Under the pieces are notes generated by a model. The model saw only the letters and a list, made by a program, of their open reading frames with translations, made no database searches and was not told the origin of the DNA. A stretch of DNA of 18,205 nt from JANNOG01 sp050329415 (GTDB lineage Bacteria; Actinomycetota; Actinomycetes; Actinomycetales; JBBAYJ01): contig JBHJOS010000134.1 in the NCBI GenBank assembly GCA_050329415.1, positions 1 through 18,205 of the forward strand, given 5' to 3'. The translations under genes were made by a program, and so were the position numbers. This document shows, piece after piece, positions 13,824 through 18,205 of this stretch (positions are counted from its first letter, which is position 1; each line of letters begins with the position of its first letter).

Positions 13824-14744
13824 TCAGGGCGTCGGGACCACCGCGAGGGTGCGCAGCGCCGGGCCACTGTCGTCGATCACGGCGACGAGGCGCCCCCGGT
13901 CGTCGAGCACGGCGACCTCCGGCCGGCCCGTTCCACGGGCGGGCAGCCGCTTGCCGTGCGAGATCGCCCGGGCGACGTCGTCGCCGACGACGACCTCCGG
14001 CAGGAACCGTCGGGCGGCCGCGGCCGGCGCCAGGACCCGGGCCAGGAGTGCGGCCGAGGTCAACGGCCCGTCGGGACCGTCCAGCGCCACCGCCTGGTCG
14101 GCGGTGAACGGCCCGGAGCTCCGCCTGCGCAACGCCGTGAGGTGGGCCCCGGTACCGAGAGCCGCACCGAGGTCCCTCGCGAGGGCGCGGACGTAGGTGC
14201 CGGCGGAGACGTCGACCTCGATGTCGGCCTCGCACCACGGGTCGTCGAACCCCCCGCCCCACCGGAGGGGACCGACGGCGAACCGGTCGACGCGGACCCA
14301 TCTGGGCTGGAGCTCGACCTCCTCCCCCGCCCGGACGCGCGCGTACGCGCGCCGGCCCTCGACCTTGACCGCGCTCACCGCGGACGGCACCTGCTCGATG
14401 TCCCCCGTGAGGCGCGCGGCGGCCTCGGCCACCGCGCCGTCCGTCAGCCCGCGCGCGTCCTGCCTGGCGACGACCTCGCCCTCGGCGTCGTCGGTGACGG
14501 TCGTGGCTCCGAACCGGACCGTCGCGGCATAGCTCTTGTCGTGGCCCGACAGGAAGGTCAGCAGTCGCGTCGACCAGTCCAGTCCGAGCACGAGCACCCC
14601 GGTCGCCATCGGGTCGAGCGTCCCGGCGTGGCCGACCCGGCGGGTGCCGGCGAGGCGACGCACCCGCGCGACGACGTCATGACTCGTCGGTCCGGCCGGC
14701 TTGTCGACGACCAGGACGCCCCCGGGGGCCGGGCCGTCCGTCAC
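13824..14744 (-). CDS. truB: tRNA pseudouridine(55) synthase
   Basis: TruB converts U55 in the T-loop of tRNAs to pseudouridine. The 306-residue product starts MTDGPAPGGVLVVDKPAGPTSHD and carries the catalytic motif GHAGTLDPMATGVL (38-51) with Asp44 as nucleophile, KSYAATVRFG, the RRAYARVRAGE stretch and VDVSAGTYVRALARDLG, all standard for the family. The C-terminal part (from about 240) forms the PUA-like end. The GTG start overlaps the rbfA stop (GTGA), so the two are translationally coupled. In many actinobacteria a DHH-family phosphoesterase gene lies between rbfA and truB; here it does not. Confidence 0.96.
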   Translation of the reverse strand: MTDGPAPGGVLVVDKPAGPTSHDVVARVRRLAGTRRVGHAGTLDPMATGVLVLGLDWSTRLLTFLSGHDKSYAATVRFGATTVTDDAEGEVVARQDARGLTDGAVAEAAARLTGDIEQVPSAVSAVKVEGRRAYARVRAGEEVELQPRWVRVDRFAVGPLRWGGGFDDPWCEADIEVDVSAGTYVRALARDLGAALGTGAHLTALRRRSSGPFTADQAVALDGPDGPLTSAALLARVLAPAAAARRFLPEVVVGDDVARAISHGKRLPARGTGRPEVAVLDDRGRLVAVIDDSGPALRTLAVVPTP

Positions 14745-15268
14745 CGCCGGTCGGCCTGGACAGCAGGGCCGGTCTCGGCACCCGCGGGGGCGCCGACCTG
14801 GTCCGGGCCGTCGTCCGGGCCGTGGGCCGCCGCGGCGTCGGCCGTCTCGTCCCGTGGGTGCCGGTACGGGTCCTCGTCCCCGGCGAACTCGGCCCGGGCG
14901 GCCACGGCGGCGATCTGCTCGTCGCGGCGACGGGCCTCGACGAGCAGCTTGTCGAGGCGGTCCGCCGCCTCCGGGACCGCGTCGGCGACGAACTCGACCG
15001 TGGGCGTCAGCCGGACCCCCGACTGGCGCCCGATCTCGCTGCGGAGCAGGCCGCGGGCGCTGGCCAGCGCGGCGGCCGTGCCCTCGAGGTCCTCCTGACC
15101 ACCCAGCACGGTGTAGAAGACCGTCGCGTGCTGGAGGTCGTTCGTCACCCGGACGTCCGTCACCGTGACGAAGCCCAGCCGCGGGTCCTTCACCCGCGTG
15201 CGCAGCGTCTCGGCCACCACCACCTGGATCCGGTCCGCCAGGCGACGTGCCCGTGCCGGGTCAGCCAT
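14741..15268 (-). CDS. rbfA: 30S ribosome-binding factor A
   Basis: RbfA binds the immature 30S subunit near the 16S rRNA 5' helix and is needed for late maturation and cold adaptation. The 175-residue product begins MADPARARRLADRIQVVVAETL, contains KDPRLGFVTVTDVRVTNDLQHATVFYTVLG-type KH-fold sequence (about 27-56), and the signature VRLTPTVEFVADAVPEAADRLDKLL (about 85-109). A disordered acidic tail of roughly 50 residues, common in actinobacteria, follows. GAGGAGGAGG upstream supports ATG 15268. It overlaps the upstream DUF503 gene by 8 bases and truB by 4 bases. Confidence 0.95.
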   Translation of the reverse strand: MADPARARRLADRIQVVVAETLRTRVKDPRLGFVTVTDVRVTNDLQHATVFYTVLGGQEDLEGTAAALASARGLLRSEIGRQSGVRLTPTVEFVADAVPEAADRLDKLLVEARRRDEQIAAVAARAEFAGDEDPYRHPRDETADAAAAHGPDDGPDQVGAPAGAETGPAVQADRR

Positions 15269-15608
15269 GCCGCACCTCCTCCTCGTCGTCCCACTGCCCG
15301 GCCGACTTGTCGTCCGGCTCGTCGCTGCCCTTCCACAGCCGGCGCTCGACCGCGATCACCTCGATCTCGGGCCGGGCGCGAATCGTTCGTTCGCACGAGT
15401 CGAGCACCTCGCCGGCGTGCCGTGCGGTCGACGACACCACCGCGATCGCCACCTCGGACCGCCGCAGCAGGTCGAGGTGGCCGGTCTCGGCCGCGCTCAC
15501 CCCGGTCCGGGTCAGCTCGGCGACCAGGGACCGGACGACCGATCGCTTGTCCTTGCGCGACCGGCTGTCCGGAACCAGGACGTCAACCGTGAGCGCGGCG
15601 ACGAACAT
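15261..15608 (-). CDS. DUF503 (YlxP-like) protein
   Basis: 115-residue small protein of the DUF503 family, usually found between infB and rbfA. The sequence shows MFVAALTVDVLVPDSRSRKDKRSVVRSLVAEL and then SAAETGHLDLLRRSEVAIAVVSS, as in the family, and an acidic tail. It is likely a cytoplasmic RNA/ribosome-linked factor by context only; no reaction is known. An AGGAG sits 7 bases before ATG 15608. It lies 42 bases after infB and overlaps rbfA by 8 bases. Confidence 0.92.
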   Translation of the reverse strand: MFVAALTVDVLVPDSRSRKDKRSVVRSLVAELTRTGVSAAETGHLDLLRRSEVAIAVVSSTARHAGEVLDSCERTIRARPEIEVIAVERRLWKGSDEPDDKSAGQWDDEEEVRHG

Positions 15609-15650
15609 GCGTCGGCTCCTGTCGCGTGCGTGGTGTTCCGGGCAGACCGG

Positions 15651-18205
15651 TCAGGTCCTCGGCTTCTCGCGCATCTCGAACGTCTCGATCACGTCACCGA
15701 TCTGGATGTCGTTGAACGACCCCAGCCCGATACCGCACTCGTAGCCTTCGCGGACCTCGGTGGCGTCGTCCCTGAATCGCCGCAGCGAGTCGATGGACAG
15801 GTTCTCCGCGACGACGACCCCGTCGCGGACCAGCCGCGCCTTGGCGTTCCGGCGGATCTCACCGGACCGGACGATCGACCCGGCGATGTTGCCGAACTTG
15901 CTGGACCGGAAGACCTCGCGGATCTCGGCGGTGCCGAGCTGCGCCTCCACGAACTCCGGCCGCAGCATGCCCTTCATGGCCTGCTCGATGTCGTCCAGCG
16001 CCTGGTAGATCACCGAGTAGTACCGGATGTCCACGCCCTCGCGGTCGGCCAACTCGGTCGCCGGGCCGTCCGGTCGGACGTTGAACCCGATGACGACCGC
16101 GTTGGACGCCGAGGCGAGCATGACGTTGGTCCGGGTGATGGCCCCCACACCGCGGTCGATGACGCGCAGCTCGACCTCCTCGCCGACGTCGATCTTGAGC
16201 AGCGCCTCCTCCAGCGCCTCGACCGACCCGGCGACGTCACCCTTGAGGACGAGGTTGAGCGTCTCGACCTTCCCGGCCTCCAGTGCCTTGGTGAAGTCCT
16301 CGAGGCTGATCCGCTTGCGTGCCTTGGCGAGCATGGCGTTGCGCTCGACGGCCTCGCGCTTCTCGGCGATCTGGCGGGCCGTCCGGTCGTCGGGCGCGAC
16401 GAGGAACGAGTCACCGGCGCCGGGAACACTGGTGAGGCCGAGGACCTGGACCGGCCGGGCCGGAGGCGCCTCGTCCACCGCACGGCCGTTCTCGTCGAGC
16501 ATCGCCCGGACCCGGCCGTAGGCCGTGCCGGCGACGATCGCGTCGCCCACCCTGAGCGTGCCGCCCTGGACGAGCACCGTCGCGACCGGACCGCGCCCCT
16601 TGTCGAGGTTGGCCTCGATCGAGACGCCGCGGGCGTCCTTGTCGGGGTTGGCCGTGAGTTCCAGCGCCGCGTCCGCGGTGAGCAGCACGGCGTCCAGGAG
16701 CTCGTCGAGGCCCATCCGCTGGATCGCGGACACGTCGATGAACATCGTCTCGCCGCCGTACTCCTCGGCCACGAGGTTGTACTCGGTGAGCTGCTGACGG
16801 ATCTTGGCCGGGTTGGCGTCCGGCTTGTCCACCTTGTTGACCGCGACCACGATCGGCACGTCCGCCGCCTGGGCGTGGTTGAGCGCCTCGATGGTCTGCG
16901 GCATGACGCCGTCGTCGGCGGCCACGACGAGGATCGCGATGTCCGTCACGCGGGCACCACGGGCACGCATGGCGGTGAACGCCTCGTGGCCCGGGGTGTC
17001 GATGAAGGTGATGGCGCGATCGACGCCCTCGTGCACGTGACGTACCTGGTAGGCGCCGATGTGCTGGGTGATGCCACCGGCCTCCTTGGCGACGACGTCC
17101 GTGGAGCGGATGGCGTCCAGGAGCTTCGTCTTCCCGTGGTCGACGTGACCCATGACGGTGACGACCGGGGCCCGCGGCTGCAGGTTCTCGGCGTCGCCCT
17201 CGGCCTCGGCCTCGAGGTCGATCTGGAAGGTGCCGAGCAGCTCGCGGTCCTCGTCCTCGGGGCTCACGATCCGGATGTCGAAGCCGAGCTCGTTGCCGAG
17301 CAGCATGAACGTGTCCTCGTCCAGGCTCTGGGTGGCCGTGGCCATCTCGCCCAGGTGGAACAGGACCGTCACGAGCGAACCGGGGTTCGCGTCGATCTTC
17401 TCCGCGAAGTCGGTGAGGCTGGAGCCACGGCGCAGCCGGACGACCGTCGAGCCGTCACCGCGGGGGACGCTGACGCCGCCGAGGGTCGGCGCCGCCATGT
17501 TGTCGAACTCCTGCCGCTTCTGGCGCTTCGACTTGCGCCCCCGCACCGGGCGGCCGCCGGCCCGCCCGAAGGCACCCTGCGTGCCGCCCCGGCCACGGCT
17601 GCCCTTGCCGAAACCGCCGGTGGTGGGCAGGCCGCCACCGGGACGCGCGCCAGCGCCGCCCCCGGGACCGCCACCAGTGCCCCCGCCCGGGCCGCCCCCG
17701 GGGCGGCCTCGACCGGGCGCGCCGGGTCGGCCCCGGCCAGGAGCACCGGAGCCCGCGCCGGAACGGGCCGGCGGCCGGGGCGGCATCATGCCGGGGTTCG
17801 GGCGAGGGCCGTCGCCGGGCGGGCGCGGGACGGGGCGTGGACCGCCCTGCGGCCGGGGCATCCCCTGGCTCGGGGCGAAGGGGTTGTTCCCGGGCCGGGG
17901 GGAGCCGGAGCGGGGCATCCCCTGGCTCGGTGCGTAGGGGTTGTTGCCCGGTCGACCGGCCGGCGTCGCCGGGCGCGGACCGGGCCGGGCTGCGGGACCG
18001 GACCGGCCGGCGCCGCCACCGGGCGCGGGACCGCCCGGTCGGGCTCCCCCGCCGCCCGGTCGGGGACCCTCGCCACCGTCACCCGAGCCCGGGCGCGCGG
18101 GCGCATCCGGCCGGGTCGCCGGGGCAGGTCGGGGTGACGACGTGGCACCGCCGGGCGCAGCCCCGGGCCGGGGGCCCGGGCGCGTGGCAGGGGCGGGCCC
18201 GACCG
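15651..18205 (-). CDS. infB: Translation initiation factor IF-2, 3' part (5' end outside window)
   Basis: IF2 is the GTPase that places initiator tRNA on the 30S subunit and drives subunit joining. The frame is open from the right window edge to the stop at 15651, so the N-terminus is missing; the ATG at 17918 is internal. The visible N-terminal region is Gly/Pro/Arg-rich and disordered. Then come the IF2-N-type segment (VVRLRRGSSLTDFAEKI), the G domain with GHVDHGKT (17127-17150), DTPGHEAF and NKVDKPDAN, and the C-terminal tRNA-binding domains ending EMREKPRT. It is the first visible gene of the infB-DUF503-rbfA-truB-ribF series. Confidence 0.97.
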   Translation of the reverse strand, partial: VGPAPATRPGPRPGAAPGGATSSPRPAPATRPDAPARPGSGDGGEGPRPGGGGARPGGPAPGGGAGRSGPAARPGPRPATPAGRPGNNPYAPSQGMPRSGSPRPGNNPFAPSQGMPRPQGGPRPVPRPPGDGPRPNPGMMPPRPPARSGAGSGAPGRGRPGAPGRGRPGGGPGGGTGGGPGGGAGARPGGGLPTTGGFGKGSRGRGGTQGAFGRAGGRPVRGRKSKRQKRQEFDNMAAPTLGGVSVPRGDGSTVVRLRRGSSLTDFAEKIDANPGSLVTVLFHLGEMATATQSLDEDTFMLLGNELGFDIRIVSPEDEDRELLGTFQIDLEAEAEGDAENLQPRAPVVTVMGHVDHGKTKLLDAIRSTDVVAKEAGGITQHIGAYQVRHVHEGVDRAITFIDTPGHEAFTAMRARGARVTDIAILVVAADDGVMPQTIEALNHAQAADVPIVVAVNKVDKPDANPAKIRQQLTEYNLVAEEYGGETMFIDVSAIQRMGLDELLDAVLLTADAALELTANPDKDARGVSIEANLDKGRGPVATVLVQGGTLRVGDAIVAGTAYGRVRAMLDENGRAVDEAPPARPVQVLGLTSVPGAGDSFLVAPDDRTARQIAEKREAVERNAMLAKARKRISLEDFTKALEAGKVETLNLVLKGDVAGSVEALEEALLKIDVGEEVELRVIDRGVGAITRTNVMLASASNAVVIGFNVRPDGPATELADREGVDIRYYSVIYQALDDIEQAMKGMLRPEFVEAQLGTAEIREVFRSSKFGNIAGSIVRSGEIRRNAKARLVRDGVVVAENLSIDSLRRFRDDATEVREGYECGIGLGSFNDIQIGDVIETFEMREKPRT
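17858..17949. repeat. Near-identical direct repeats in the IF2 N-terminal region
   Basis: Two copies of a segment encoding PGNNP(F/Y)APSQGMPR lie 57 bases (19 codons) apart, with plus-strand cores near 17858-17892 and 17915-17949. The spacing is a multiple of three, so unit gain or loss keeps the frame. Repeats of this kind are common in actinobacterial IF2 N-termini. Confidence 0.7.

Noticed and set aside
13696..14196. A plus-strand gene starting at the second 35-bp element (MQLALIND...)
   Set aside because: The frame continues as the antisense of truB and shows no receiver-domain residues beyond the first nine.
15165..18137. A 990-codon plus-strand open frame opposite infB and DUF503
   Set aside because: Same GC-driven antisense artefact; the minus-strand IF2 motifs are unmistakable.

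Overview
The window is very GC-rich, uses many GTG starts, and carries a gene order typical of actinomycetes. Both the order and the protein sequences suggest a member of the Pseudonocardiales or a close relative; this is inferred from gene content and no alignment was run. Most of the window is the conserved translation and RNA-metabolism block of the chromosome, read on the minus strand.

Minus strand, upstream to downstream: infB (IF2, cut by the right window edge), a DUF503/YlxP-like gene, rbfA, truB and ribF lie at 18205-12512. They are tightly packed as far as truB. rpsO, pnp, a PepR-like M16 peptidase, dapB and a small TPR membrane protein lie at 8969-3624, and from pnp onward they are coupled by 1-4 base stop/start overlaps or near-abutting ends. 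This block covers initiation and ribosome maturation (IF2, RbfA, S15), tRNA pseudouridylation (TruB), flavin synthesis (RibF), RNA turnover (PNPase) and lysine/DAP synthesis (DapB).

The block is interrupted between ribF and rpsO by an accessory segment at 9112-12621. It holds an Erm-type 23S rRNA methyltransferase (plus strand), a divergent TipA-like MerR regulator, a Phd/PIN toxin-antitoxin pair and an alpha/beta hydrolase. In front of erm there is a putative 19-codon leader ORF ending in V-R-L-R-R-R-stop, followed by overlapping alternative hairpins and a hairpin that can bury the erm Shine-Dalgarno. This looks like a drug-responsive translational attenuator and is the most interesting candidate system in the window.

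The left part (1-3594) holds the 3' end of a DUF418-type membrane protein (plus strand), then on the minus strand a ribbon-helix-helix/PIN toxin-antitoxin pair followed by a HerA/DUF853-like ATPase. The ATPase has an apparent one-base frameshift at its N-terminus. The two PIN toxins are clear paralogs but are paired with antitoxins of unrelated families. The gap between the DUF418 gene and the ATPase contains a 14-bp tandem repeat and one copy of a 35-bp element; the other copy lies 12.5 kb away, between ribF and truB. No tRNA, rRNA, insertion sequence, integrase or CRISPR array was seen.
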